64,000 bases of DNA from UBA7455 sp026713185 (GTDB lineage: Bacteria; Pseudomonadota; Gammaproteobacteria; Pseudomonadales; Azotimanducaceae): NCBI GenBank assembly GCA_963665785.1, contig OY762456.1, positions 1,984,001-2,048,000 of the forward strand, read 5' to 3'. The notes beneath the pieces were generated by a model that was not told the origin of the DNA, did no database searches, and was given only the letters and a program-made list of their open reading frames with translations. Positions 9,632 through 18,117 of the stretch are shown here, in pieces. A program made the position numbers and the translations under genes. Position 1 is the first letter of the stretch. Every line of letters begins with the position of its first letter.

Positions 9632-10477
9632 ATGACCTCTATTATCAGACACATCGCAAGGTTCGCACAAAATCATGCCATCGTTGTGGACTTGTCAGGT
9701 CTTATGCTGGGCGCCATCGCCGTACATGCCCTGTATGTATTGTTTATTGATCCTGCTGCAAATGAGACAGTCTTGATTGCCCGGGAATCCGGAGGTGTAC
9801 CGGAACGGACTCTGGCGATCATCCTCAAAGATCTGGAACAGGAACTCTGTATTATTTTGACATTCTGGTGTATCTGGCTGTGGGCATTCCGGTATCGATT
9901 ATTCGAAGACGAAAGCTATCTGCTGGAACTGGATTTCCTTAATTTGAATGATCTTGATAAAGAGCCCACAGAATACGGCGAAAAGCTGCTTGACGATATT
10001 GAGGCCAGATTACAGTCGACAGCCAGCAAGTTTGCTGACATGCGTCTGCTGTCCTGTGTTCAAACCGCGATTACAAGTCTTCGTCAGAATGGTGATTTCA
10101 AGGAAGCGAGTGATTCCGCTACCCAGGCCTGTGATCTGCATCTGGAAGTGCTTAATTCCAAACTCAGCATCACAAAGTACATCTTGTGGGCAATCCCTTC
10201 AGTGGGATTTCTGGGTACGGTAAGAGGTATCGGTGAAGCGCTGGGGAAAGCCGGGGAGGCCATGGCCGGTGATATTTCAGGCGTTGCCTCCAGTCTGGGT
10301 GTTGCCTTCAATTCCACCTTCGTAGCACTTTTCCTGAGTCTGGTCCTCATGTTTATATCCTATGTCCTGCAGGGAAGAGAGGAACGTCTGGTGGTGTCTT
10401 ACAAGCACTTTATTTCTTCAACCCTGATTGCAAAACTCAGCATGATGGCGCGTCAGAAGCAATCCGACGAGCCATGA
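9632..10477 (+). CDS. MotA/TolQ/ExbB-family proton channel protein
   Basis: This is the A-type subunit of an ion-driven inner-membrane motor. Four membrane helices are visible at about residues 19-40, 71-90, 183-204 and 223-247, with a cytoplasmic loop of about 90 residues between helices 2 and 3, as in the family. The family signatures are in helix 3 (AIPSVGFLGTVRGIGEAL, compare the GLLGTVWG motif of ExbB/TolQ) and helix 4 (SLGVAFNSTFVALFLSLVLMF). Known family members pair with a one-helix B-type subunit (ExbD, TolR, MotB). The two genes immediately downstream each encode such a helix followed by a VWA domain. Gaps on both sides are about 15 bases, consistent with one transcript. Confidence 0.9.
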   Translation: MTSIIRHIARFAQNHAIVVDLSGLMLGAIAVHALYVLFIDPAANETVLIARESGGVPERTLAIILKDLEQELCIILTFWCIWLWAFRYRLFEDESYLLELDFLNLNDLDKEPTEYGEKLLDDIEARLQSTASKFADMRLLSCVQTAITSLRQNGDFKEASDSATQACDLHLEVLNSKLSITKYILWAIPSVGFLGTVRGIGEALGKAGEAMAGDISGVASSLGVAFNSTFVALFLSLVLMFISYVLQGREERLVVSYKHFISSTLIAKLSMMARQKQSDEP

Positions 10478-10492
10478 CGATAAAAGAACGCT

Positions 10493-11626
10493 GTGAGTAG
10501 CCAGTACAATCGAGGGTCAGGCGTCTCCTTTGGCCTGTCGTTTCTGGATGTGCTCTGCTGCGGTCTGGGCGCCGCAGTTCTTTTACTGCTGATTGTCAAG
10601 CATGGTCCAGCGGAATCCTCTGTCGATAGTGAGGGGTATCTCATTCAGCAGATCACAACGATTCAGGATCAATTGGCAGCAAGAACCCGGGAACTGGATA
10701 ACCTGGCGATAGCAGTTACCGAAAGCGAGTATAAAATCGCGGAAAAGATAGCTCAAAAGCAGGCAGGGTCAGCCATTCAATCCGCCCGGATGACGTATTA
10801 CCTTGACCTTATAAAGCAGTTGAATGCTGAACGGCAGTCTCTGAAGTCGGCACGATCACAACTGTTTGCCGCGCAGGCAAAGAAACTGGAAGAAGAAGCA
10901 GAAGCAAAAAAAGCCAGTGAAGTGATCGATAGCCAACTGACGGGATTATTGATCAAAGATACCGGTGTTGTGATACTGCTGGATGCTTCAGCCAGTATGT
11001 TGAGTCGATCAATTGTAGAAATCATCCGGTTACGCGCTTCAAACCAGCGTATCCAGCAGAATGCTAAAAAATGGGTCACGGCTCGTGAGTCCGCAAAATG
11101 GGTATATAAAAAAATCTCTGATGGTGGCAATTACCGGATTTTCCTCTTCAACGATGAAGTCCGTGATATCCATGGCCGCGTTGTGAACACTACCTCTGGC
11201 GTGTCCTGGCAAAACAGGAGTGCCAATGTGTTGCCGGTTACTGATGCCATCGATAAAGCCATGCCTCGCGGTGCTACGGATTTAAAAAGTGTCCTGCAGG
11301 TGGTCGCCAGGATGAAACCTGAACCCAGGCAAGTGGTATTGATTACGGATGGTTTGCCGACTTTACCAGGCACTTCATCTTTGGGTCGTCTGCGGGACTG
11401 CCCCTCGAAGAAACGTGGCGTCACGCCAATTGTCTCACCGGTATGCCGGTTGAGTGTGTATCTGAACGCAATAAAGGTCGTTGAGAAAGACCTGGTTGAT
11501 GTCCCCTTTGACGTCATCTTATTACCATTGGATGGGGATAGTAACGCAGTGTATGCATATTGGCTTCTGTCATCTTTAAGTGGTGGAAGACTGATCTCAC
11601 CCGCGAAGGGCTGGCCAAACGCATGA
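10493..11626 (+). CDS. TolR/ExbD-like anchored VWA protein 1
   Basis: The protein starts at a GTG and has about 14 cytoplasmic residues, then one membrane helix (SFLDVLCCGLGAAVLLLLIV, residues 17-36). Its Asp19 in SFLD sits where ExbD/TolR/MotB have their essential proton-carrying Asp (PFIDVMLVLL in TolR). A coiled coil follows (about 50-145), then a VWA domain (about 155-370). The VWA metal site (MIDAS) looks complete: DASAS at 164-168, Thr in RGATDL (about 262) and Asp in ITDGLP (about 286). With the N-terminus inside, the VWA domain is periplasmic. It probably forms the B-type subunit of the channel encoded just upstream. Its stop overlaps the next ATG (ATGA). Confidence 0.85.
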   Translation: MSSQYNRGSGVSFGLSFLDVLCCGLGAAVLLLLIVKHGPAESSVDSEGYLIQQITTIQDQLAARTRELDNLAIAVTESEYKIAEKIAQKQAGSAIQSARMTYYLDLIKQLNAERQSLKSARSQLFAAQAKKLEEEAEAKKASEVIDSQLTGLLIKDTGVVILLDASASMLSRSIVEIIRLRASNQRIQQNAKKWVTARESAKWVYKKISDGGNYRIFLFNDEVRDIHGRVVNTTSGVSWQNRSANVLPVTDAIDKAMPRGATDLKSVLQVVARMKPEPRQVVLITDGLPTLPGTSSLGRLRDCPSKKRGVTPIVSPVCRLSVYLNAIKVVEKDLVDVPFDVILLPLDGDSNAVYAYWLLSSLSGGRLISPAKGWPNA

Positions 11627-12642
11627 GTTCTGATGATAGAGATGACCAGGTACCGTCTTTAAGTTTCCTTGACATCATTGCTTGCGCATTCGGTGCGATT
11701 GTTTTACTGGTTCTGATCATTCCTGTGGGTGAATTCGGGGTTAAAGGCGATGATCCTGAACAGTATCTGGCATATGGACAATTGCTGCTCAGTGTTGCGG
11801 AGCTTGAAGAAGAAATCATGGCAACACAACAGGAAGTAAACCGGAATCAACAGTTGCTGGCACAGCTTGATTCCGAACTGGGTACTGCATCAGAGAGAAG
11901 CGACAGCATTCTCAAATCGATAGAAAGAACGCGCTCTGAATCTTCCCGAATATCAAATCTTTCTCAAATCCTTTCCAGTGCCCGTACGGTAGTGGAAAAA
12001 CCGGTGCAAAAAACGGTCGTTGCGACTGAATATTCGGGAATCCCGGTGGACTCTGAGTATGTCGCCTTTGTCATCGACACGTCTGCAAGCATGAAGTCCA
12101 TCTGGTCAGATGTCATGTATGAGGTAGAGAGCGTTCTGTCTTTATATCCACAGATGAAGGGATTCCAGATTCTCAACGATCAGGGAACCTATTTATTCAG
12201 CAACACCAGGAGACAGTGGCTGGATGACACGCCGACAAGAAGAATCGAGGTAAAGCATAAGATTCGCCGCTGGCGGGCGTTTTCAAGAAGTAGTCCGGCT
12301 AAAGGGATCTATACTGCCGTTTCAGACCTGTATACCCGTGATATCAAGATGGCGGTGTTTGTCTTTGGGGACGATTATCAGGGTTCGGACTTTGATGTTT
12401 TTTTGGATTCGGTAGATGCGGTGGTGCGAAGAAATCGGGTCAGTGAAGGTTCGTTACGCATTCATGGCATAGCTTTTTCCAATCCAATTCCTGGATATGG
12501 GGTGGCGTCTCCCATTGGTTTTTCGATTCTCATGCGCGAGCTTACTTCACGCTACAATGGCGCCTTTCTTGCTCTCCCTCAACAAGGTGCACCGTACAAG
12601 GTAACTCTCCGTAACGATGGGGGTTTACCGGCATTCCGGTAG
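11623..12642 (+). CDS. TolR/ExbD-like anchored VWA protein 2
   Basis: I choose the ATG at 11623 because it forms an ATGA overlap with the preceding stop; a TTG start at 11560 would add 21 residues that overlap the upstream gene. The layout copies VWA protein 1: a short cytoplasmic tail, a membrane helix with SFLDIIACAFGAIVLLVLII (Asp17), a coiled coil (about 52-110) and a VWA domain with DTSAS at about 152-156. The later MIDAS Thr and Asp are less clear (SSPAKGIYTA; FGDDY). The two proteins are diverged paralogues, so the machine may use two different rod subunits. It is the last gene of the cluster; about 220 bases without a gene follow. Confidence 0.85.
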   Translation: MSSDDRDDQVPSLSFLDIIACAFGAIVLLVLIIPVGEFGVKGDDPEQYLAYGQLLLSVAELEEEIMATQQEVNRNQQLLAQLDSELGTASERSDSILKSIERTRSESSRISNLSQILSSARTVVEKPVQKTVVATEYSGIPVDSEYVAFVIDTSASMKSIWSDVMYEVESVLSLYPQMKGFQILNDQGTYLFSNTRRQWLDDTPTRRIEVKHKIRRWRAFSRSSPAKGIYTAVSDLYTRDIKMAVFVFGDDYQGSDFDVFLDSVDAVVRRNRVSEGSLRIHGIAFSNPIPGYGVASPIGFSILMRELTSRYNGAFLALPQQGAPYKVTLRNDGGLPAFR

Positions 12643-12862
12643 TCATGCTCCTCCAACTCGGCGCTCCGACATTATGCTGGTGCAAACGAACACCCCAAAG
12701 CCATCTGCTGTATGTCGGATGCTGTGCTTGTTTGTTGGTTACTGTGTGTGAATTTGGATGCCGGCAGCAGATTTTCATGTTTTTTATATTGCTTCAGTTG
12801 GAAATCCATGCGATGTTTTGTTTACTTTACACTTGTAGCCGGTCAACAGGGTTCAGGTCGCA

Positions 12863-13345
12863 ATGGAGTTAACACAGCGTGTGGTTATTCCGGTTAGTTC
12901 GGGTCAGGTCTGGCAGGCATTGAATGATCCGGAGATTCTTGGGCAGAGCATCGCGGGTTGTGAGTCTTTCGAGTTGAATGATGCTGGTGGATATGACTTG
13001 ACTATGCAGGTAAAGATAGGACCGGTCAAAGCCAGATTCAAAGGCGAAATTGAATTGTCCGATGTTGTTGAAGGGGTTTCCTGCACCCTGAATGGCAGTG
13101 GCAAAGGCGGTGTTGCCGGTCATGCCAAAGGATCAGCCAGGGTTCATCTGACAACAGTTGATGGCACTCATACGTCAATGCGTTATTCTGTACAGGCAAA
13201 TGTAGGTGGAAAACTGGCTCAAATCGGTTCACGATTGGTCGATGGAGCCGCAAGAAAAATGGCTAACGATTTCTTTACCCGATTCGTCTATATTTTGTGT
13301 CAGGACGATTCGGTTGAGATCAATCTGGAAACTATTGAAGAATAA
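12863..13345 (+). CDS. coxG: CoxG-like SRPBCC protein
   Basis: The 160-residue protein begins MELTQRVVIPVSSGQVWQAL and contains NDPEILGQSIAGCES and IGPVKARFKGEI, which are characteristic of the CO dehydrogenase subunit G (SRPBCC/START fold) family. In carboxydotrophs CoxG helps attach the enzyme to the membrane; related genes accompany many molybdenum hydroxylases. It lies 11 bases before the iron-sulfur subunit gene and opens a four-gene operon (G-S-L-M). Because the large subunit here is form II, the substrate of the enzyme is not necessarily CO. Confidence 0.88.
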   Translation: MELTQRVVIPVSSGQVWQALNDPEILGQSIAGCESFELNDAGGYDLTMQVKIGPVKARFKGEIELSDVVEGVSCTLNGSGKGGVAGHAKGSARVHLTTVDGTHTSMRYSVQANVGGKLAQIGSRLVDGAARKMANDFFTRFVYILCQDDSVEINLETIEE

Positions 13346-13356
13346 GCGGGGTAGGT

Positions 13357-13848
13357 ATGGCAAATATATCAGTTAATCTGATAGTGAACGGGAAAGCCGT
13401 CACGCAGGAGTGTCCGGCGAATTCGACGCTGGTAGGCCTGCTGCGGGATCAGATGCTGTTGACCGGCACGCATGTCGGTTGTGACACCAGTCAGTGCGGT
13501 TCGTGCACGGTCCATTTTAATGGTCGGGCGGTCAAAGCCTGTACTGTACTGGCTGGTCAGGCCGAGGGCGCTGATGTGGTCACTATTGAAGGTATCGGAA
13601 GCAGGGATTCCCTGCATCCCATGCAGTCTGCATTCCGGGAATGTCATGGGTTGCAATGTGGTTTCTGTACACCGGGTATGATCATGGCTGGAATTGATCT
13701 GGTCAACCGGGGTGATGCATCAGATGAAGCATCCATTCGGTCAGGCCTTGAGGGAAATATCTGTCGTTGTACGGGTTATCACAATATCGTCAAGGCAGTC
13801 GCGAGCGCTGCAGTCGAAATGGGCGTAAAAGAAGAAGCAGAGGGGTAG
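13357..13848 (+). CDS. coxS: Molybdenum hydroxylase small subunit, two [2Fe-2S] clusters
   Basis: This is the iron-sulfur subunit of a xanthine-oxidase-family enzyme and passes electrons from the molybdenum site to FAD. All eight cluster cysteines are present: a plant-ferredoxin-like set at residues 42, 47, 50 and 62 (GCDTSQCGSCTVHFNG) and a helical-domain set at 101, 104, 136 and 138 (QCGFCTPGM, GNICRCTGYHNI). The length of 163 residues is normal for the family. It lies between coxG and the large-subunit gene with gaps of 11 and 5 bases. Confidence 0.93.
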   Translation: MANISVNLIVNGKAVTQECPANSTLVGLLRDQMLLTGTHVGCDTSQCGSCTVHFNGRAVKACTVLAGQAEGADVVTIEGIGSRDSLHPMQSAFRECHGLQCGFCTPGMIMAGIDLVNRGDASDEASIRSGLEGNICRCTGYHNIVKAVASAAVEMGVKEEAEG

Positions 13849-13853
13849 GGCAG

Positions 13854-16202
13854 ATGACAGAGCAGACAATTGGACAAAGCGTCCTGCGTAAAGAAGACAT
13901 GCGGTTCATTACCGGCAAGGGTCAGTATACCGACGACATTAATATCAGAGGTCAGGCCTACGGTTATTTTGTTCGCTCCACGGTCGCCAGGGCAGGCATC
14001 GTCAATGTTGATGTGAGCGAGGCGGAGAGTGCACCGGGTGTCATTGCTGTATTAACGGGACGACAGCTCGCTGACGATGGATTGGGAACCCTGCCTTGTG
14101 GTTGGCTGGTGCTGTCCAAGGATGGTTCCGGGATGAAACAACCGCCACATCCTGTTATGGCGGCAGATGCGGTGAACTACGCAGGCGAACCCGTTGCCAT
14201 CGTGGTCGGAGAATCCTTCCAGTCTGCCAAAGATGCCGCGGAACTGGTGGTTGTGGATTATGATGAGAAATCTGCAGTAGTAGATCTGGCGACTGTTCAG
14301 GATGCCGATCAACTCTATGATGAGGTACCCGGGAATATCAGCTACGACTGGGAGCTTGGCGATAAGGATGCGACTTTTACGGCAATCGATAACGCCCATC
14401 ATGTGACACGGCTGACTCTTTATAATAATCGTCTTATTCCAAATGCCGTTGAACCACGTGCGGCAGTTGCAGACTTTAATCCGGCAACTGAGGAACTCAC
14501 ACTCTACACGACAAGCCAGAACCCCCATGTGGTCAGATTGATATTCACCGCTTTTGTCGGACTTGCACCGGAACATAAATTAAGAGTTGTGGCCCCTGAC
14601 GTTGGTGGAGGTTTTGGCTCCAAGATTTTTGTTTATTCAGAAGAAACAGCCGTGTCATGGGCATCCCGGAGATTGGGGATGCCCATTAAGTGGACGGCGG
14701 AACGGTCGGAGTCATTTCTGGCCGATGCCCATGGCAGGGACCACCTGACAGAAGCCGCCCTGGCCATGGATGAAGATGGAAATTTTCTTGGGCTGTATGT
14801 TAAAACCAGGGCCAACATGGGTGCTTACCTGTCTACATTTGCCTCTTCTGTGCCGACTTACCTGTACGGTACTCTGCTGGCCGGTCAGTACAAGACACCC
14901 AGTATCTACGTCGAAGTGGAAGCCGCATTTACCAATACCGCACCTGTAGATGCCTATCGAGGCGCCGGCCGTCCAGAAGCGAGTTATCTGCTTGAGCGTC
15001 TGGTTGAAATCGCAGCAGGTGAGATGAACCTTTCGCCCGCAGAGATCAGAAGGCGTAACTTTATCACTGAATTTCCCTACCAGACACCGGTAGCACTGGA
15101 ATACGATACTGGTGATTATGACGCCAGCCTGACCAGGGCGCTGGAAATGGCTGATTGGGATGGCTTTGCCAACCGGAAGGCAGAAGCGGAATTCCGGGGT
15201 AAAAAACGTGGTATTGGCATCAGTTGTTATATTGAAGCCTGTGGCATCGCGCCATCACAGGTAGCCGGCGCCCTGGGCGCCGGTGTGGGACTTTGGGAAT
15301 CCGGGGAGATAAGGGTCAATCCAACGGGTAGTGTCACCGTACTTACCGGTTCTCACAGCCATGGTCAGGGGCATGAGACGACATTTGCCCAATTGGTGTC
15401 CAGCAGATTGGGTATTCCTGTTGAGGATGTGGAAGTTATTCACGGCGATACCGGGAAGCTGGATTTTGGCATGGGTACTTACGGTTCACGATCATTGGCG
15501 GTTGGTGGTTCGGCGCTATCCCGCGCCGCCGACAAGATCGTAACCAAAGGCAGGAAGATTGCCGCCCATCTGATGGAAAGCACAGAGGATGACATAGACT
15601 TTGATGATGGTGAATTCCGGGTCAGGGACAGCAATCTCAGCAAGACCTTCCAGGAAATCGCGTTTGCAGCCTATGTTCCCCATAATTATCCGTTGGATGA
15701 ACTCGAGCCTGGACTTGCTGAAAAGGCTTTCTATGATCCCGGGAATTTTACTTTTCCTTCCGGCGCCTATGTCTGTGAGGTGGAAATTGACCCCGATACC
15801 GGGGAGACGGAAATTGTTAAATTCACCGCGGTGGATGATTTTGGCAACGTCATCAATCCGATGATCGTTGCAGGACAGGTTCATGGTGGACTGGCCCAGG
15901 GTATTGGCCAGGCCCTGCTGGAGAATTGTGTCTACGACGATACCGGCCAGTTATTGACGGGGTCCTATATGGATTACTGCATGCCACGGGCTGATGATCT
16001 GCCTGATTTCGATGTGGACACAACGGTGACACCATGTACCCACAATCCCATCGGGGCCAAAGGATGTGGAGAGGCTGGCGCCATCGGTTCACCACCGGCG
16101 GTGATTAACGCAATCACCAATGCTATTGGCGTTCGAGAACTCGATATGCCCGCAACGCCTGAAAGGGTCTGGCGGGCAATACAGGAAGGAGGGAGGAGCT
16201 AA
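13854..16202 (+). CDS. Molybdenum hydroxylase large subunit, CoxL form II type
   Basis: This is the molybdopterin-binding catalytic subunit (782 residues from the ATG at 13854). Family landmarks are SVLRKEDMRFITGKGQYTDD at the start, GGGFGSK in the middle and the catalytic Glu of GAKGCGEAGAIG (about residue 740). The active-site loop is AYRGAGR at about residues 367-373. True aerobic CO dehydrogenases (form I) carry AYxCSFR instead, so this is form II, whose physiological substrate is generally unknown. Neighbours coxG, coxS and coxM complete the enzyme, and xdhC and mocA-like maturation genes lie at 57.8-59.5 kb in the same window. Confidence 0.92.
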   Translation: MTEQTIGQSVLRKEDMRFITGKGQYTDDINIRGQAYGYFVRSTVARAGIVNVDVSEAESAPGVIAVLTGRQLADDGLGTLPCGWLVLSKDGSGMKQPPHPVMAADAVNYAGEPVAIVVGESFQSAKDAAELVVVDYDEKSAVVDLATVQDADQLYDEVPGNISYDWELGDKDATFTAIDNAHHVTRLTLYNNRLIPNAVEPRAAVADFNPATEELTLYTTSQNPHVVRLIFTAFVGLAPEHKLRVVAPDVGGGFGSKIFVYSEETAVSWASRRLGMPIKWTAERSESFLADAHGRDHLTEAALAMDEDGNFLGLYVKTRANMGAYLSTFASSVPTYLYGTLLAGQYKTPSIYVEVEAAFTNTAPVDAYRGAGRPEASYLLERLVEIAAGEMNLSPAEIRRRNFITEFPYQTPVALEYDTGDYDASLTRALEMADWDGFANRKAEAEFRGKKRGIGISCYIEACGIAPSQVAGALGAGVGLWESGEIRVNPTGSVTVLTGSHSHGQGHETTFAQLVSSRLGIPVEDVEVIHGDTGKLDFGMGTYGSRSLAVGGSALSRAADKIVTKGRKIAAHLMESTEDDIDFDDGEFRVRDSNLSKTFQEIAFAAYVPHNYPLDELEPGLAEKAFYDPGNFTFPSGAYVCEVEIDPDTGETEIVKFTAVDDFGNVINPMIVAGQVHGGLAQGIGQALLENCVYDDTGQLLTGSYMDYCMPRADDLPDFDVDTTVTPCTHNPIGAKGCGEAGAIGSPPAVINAITNAIGVRELDMPATPERVWRAIQEGGRS

Positions 16203-16204
16203 TC

Positions 16205-16996
16205 ATGTATCAGTTCAATTATCATCGGCCACAATCCATCGAAGAAGCCAGGTCACTGTATAACAAGTCAGAAGACGGACTATATCTTGCGGGTGGGCAT
16301 ACATTGATTCCATCACTCAGACAACGTCTCAGTTCACCGAGTGATGTGATTGATCTGTCATCAATTGCAGCTTTAACGGGTATAGTGAGACAAGGAGGTG
16401 TTTTGCGTATCGGCGCCTTGACGACGCACGATACCGTGGCCACATCAGAAGCTGTACTTGGCCACTGCTCTGCAATTGCCACACTTGCCAGTGGTATCGG
16501 CGATGCTCAGGTGCGTAACCGGGGGACTATCGGCGGTTCCATTGCCAATAATGATCCGGCGGCTGATTACCCGGCGGCGATACTCGGTTTGAATGCGACC
16601 GTGCATACGGACCAGCGGGATATTCAAGGCGATGATTTCTTTTCAGGAATGTTCGAAACCTCACTTTGGGCCGGTGAAATGGTCGTCGGGGTTAGTTTTC
16701 CGTCTGTTACAGCCGCCAGTTATGTGAAATTCCCCAACCCTGCTTCCCGCTATGCTACCGTAGGTGTCATGGTTGCCAGGATCGATGATGGCGTCAGGGT
16801 TGCCATTACCGGTGCAGCTTCCTGCGTTTTCCGGGCGTCTGCCATGGAAGACGCGTTGAGCAGTAAATTATCGGAGAACTCGCTGGACAATGTGGCCATT
16901 GACCCGGATACGCTTATGAGTGATATCCATGCCAGTGCGGAATACCGAGCTCATCTGTGTGGGGTAATGGCCAGGAAAGCTGTAGCGGGACTTTGA
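16205..16996 (+). CDS. coxM: Molybdenum hydroxylase FAD-binding subunit
   Basis: The 263-residue protein carries the two FAD-binding signatures of the medium subunit: YLAGGHTLIPSLRQRL near residue 28 and RNRGTIGGSIANNDPAADYP near residue 104. The remainder fits the CO-dehydrogenase flavoprotein C-terminal domain, somewhat short. It starts two bases after the large-subunit stop. It passes electrons from the iron-sulfur subunit to the enzyme's acceptor. The next gene is convergent, 35 bases away. Confidence 0.92.
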   Translation: MYQFNYHRPQSIEEARSLYNKSEDGLYLAGGHTLIPSLRQRLSSPSDVIDLSSIAALTGIVRQGGVLRIGALTTHDTVATSEAVLGHCSAIATLASGIGDAQVRNRGTIGGSIANNDPAADYPAAILGLNATVHTDQRDIQGDDFFSGMFETSLWAGEMVVGVSFPSVTAASYVKFPNPASRYATVGVMVARIDDGVRVAITGAASCVFRASAMEDALSSKLSENSLDNVAIDPDTLMSDIHASAEYRAHLCGVMARKAVAGL

Positions 16997-17031
16997 CAGT
17001 CGATCAACCACAAAGCGATTGCAAGCCGGAG

Positions 17032-18117
17032 CTACTGTCTGGTTCGTCGGATTTCGCTGGATGAGATATCCAGTCGGAAAGCGTCTTCATCCATGCCGCG
17101 ACAGAGTTGACTGAGACCCGGTGGCAGTTCCAGGTCAGCCAGTGTCAGAAAGTGTTCTCCAACACTACGGCCAAAGACCAGAAAACCAACCTTGTGCCTG
17201 TTCATCTCCGCGATTGCGGCGCTCATCCTGGTGTTGCTGTTACCATAATATTTTTTGTCAACGATTCGGAGCATGGTGTCGGTACCCACGATAAATGTAC
17301 AGCCTGGAAAAATCCGGGATTTCTCCTCAAAAGTGGATGCACAACTGAAGATCAGGGGGTAGTTGACCAAACTCTGTTGTCGATCATACATTTCGAGAAA
17401 ATCAATGGTTGGTTTGTCCACATTCTGTATGGAAATCTCCAGATAAACCCTGTCTTTGAGAATTTTTTCGGCCTGCTGCACGATTCCACGATGCCCGTCA
17501 TGTATTGGATTGAACGCACCGGGGAATATTACGATTGGATGTTCACCCTGGAAAGTCGACAATCTGGAACCCATCAGCAATTCAGACCAGGTTGAAGATG
17601 CCTGATGATGTCGTTCCTCGGGCACTTCACCAGGCAACAATTCAGGTGGCTTACTTTCAATCCCGCAGTATCCGGCAATGTAGTGCAGAATAAGTTCTGC
17701 AACCAGGCGCTCTTCATCAGAACGCCGACGAATCAGTTTGTCCATGACCAGATTGACTTCGATGGTTTGAGTGGCGGTTTGAAGGGCGATATGGCATCTG
17801 TCCTGCCCTTTGCGAGTCCGGTTGGTGGCCAGGGCGCTGCTTGCGCCGAGTCCAAAAATATTGCGAGAGTCACCGGTTAATTCCCTTGCCCGAAGCCAGG
17901 CTGTCATAGCGAGACCTCGTGCTGTACCGGCACTGGCCGAGTTTTCAGGTTCCTCTCCCAAGTATTGTGACAGTGCCTGTGCATGATAGGGAATTGTAGC
18001 TTCCAGCACAGTTGCCGAAGCGCCTGGAACAGCCAGAAGTTCAGCAATTGCACTGCTGCCACCACCAGTGATAGCAAGCACGCAGCGTTGCGCTGTACCG
18101 TGAATCTCGCTGATCAA
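17032..18117 (-). CDS. Fusion of CinA-like amidase domain and NadD-like nucleotidyltransferase domain
   Basis: The 361-residue protein has two parts. The N-terminal ~150 residues (VLAITGGGSSAIAELLAVPG, then VLEATIPY and FGLGASSALATN) resemble the C-terminal domain of CinA, an NMN deamidase family. The C-terminal part is a nucleotidyltransferase with the HxGH-type motif FPGAFNPIHDGHRG at about 198-211 and the ISSSEIRR motif near the end, both seen in NadD/NMNAT enzymes. An intermediate GTDTM is also present. A role in recycling NMN or related pyridine nucleotides is inferred from the two domains together. It lies on the opposite strand to the cox operon and is the last clearly housekeeping-type gene before the accessory region. 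Confidence 0.7.
   Translation of the reverse strand: MISEIHGTAQRCVLAITGGGSSAIAELLAVPGASATVLEATIPYHAQALSQYLGEEPENSASAGTARGLAMTAWLRARELTGDSRNIFGLGASSALATNRTRKGQDRCHIALQTATQTIEVNLVMDKLIRRRSDEERLVAELILHYIAGYCGIESKPPELLPGEVPEERHHQASSTWSELLMGSRLSTFQGEHPIVIFPGAFNPIHDGHRGIVQQAEKILKDRVYLEISIQNVDKPTIDFLEMYDRQQSLVNYPLIFSCASTFEEKSRIFPGCTFIVGTDTMLRIVDKKYYGNSNTRMSAAIAEMNRHKVGFLVFGRSVGEHFLTLADLELPPGLSQLCRGMDEDAFRLDISSSEIRRTRQ

Noticed and set aside
9632..12642. Zorya-type anti-phage system
   Set aside because: The channel is ZorA-like only at family level. The partner proteins carry VWA domains, not the ZorB OmpA-like domain, and no ZorC/ZorD/ZorE helicase or nuclease genes follow.
12625..12642. TACCGG/CCGGTA hairpin as terminator of the envelope cluster
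   Set aside because: The six-base stem is not followed by a T-run and lies over the final codons; insufficient for a terminator call.
12645..12872. Short ORFs in the gap before coxG
   Set aside because: They have odd composition (many Cys), no ribosome-binding site and no family resemblance, and one overlaps the coxG start.
12863..16996. True aerobic CO dehydrogenase
   Set aside because: The active-site loop is AYRGAGR (form II), not the AYxCSFR of form I CO dehydrogenases, so CO oxidation should not be assumed.
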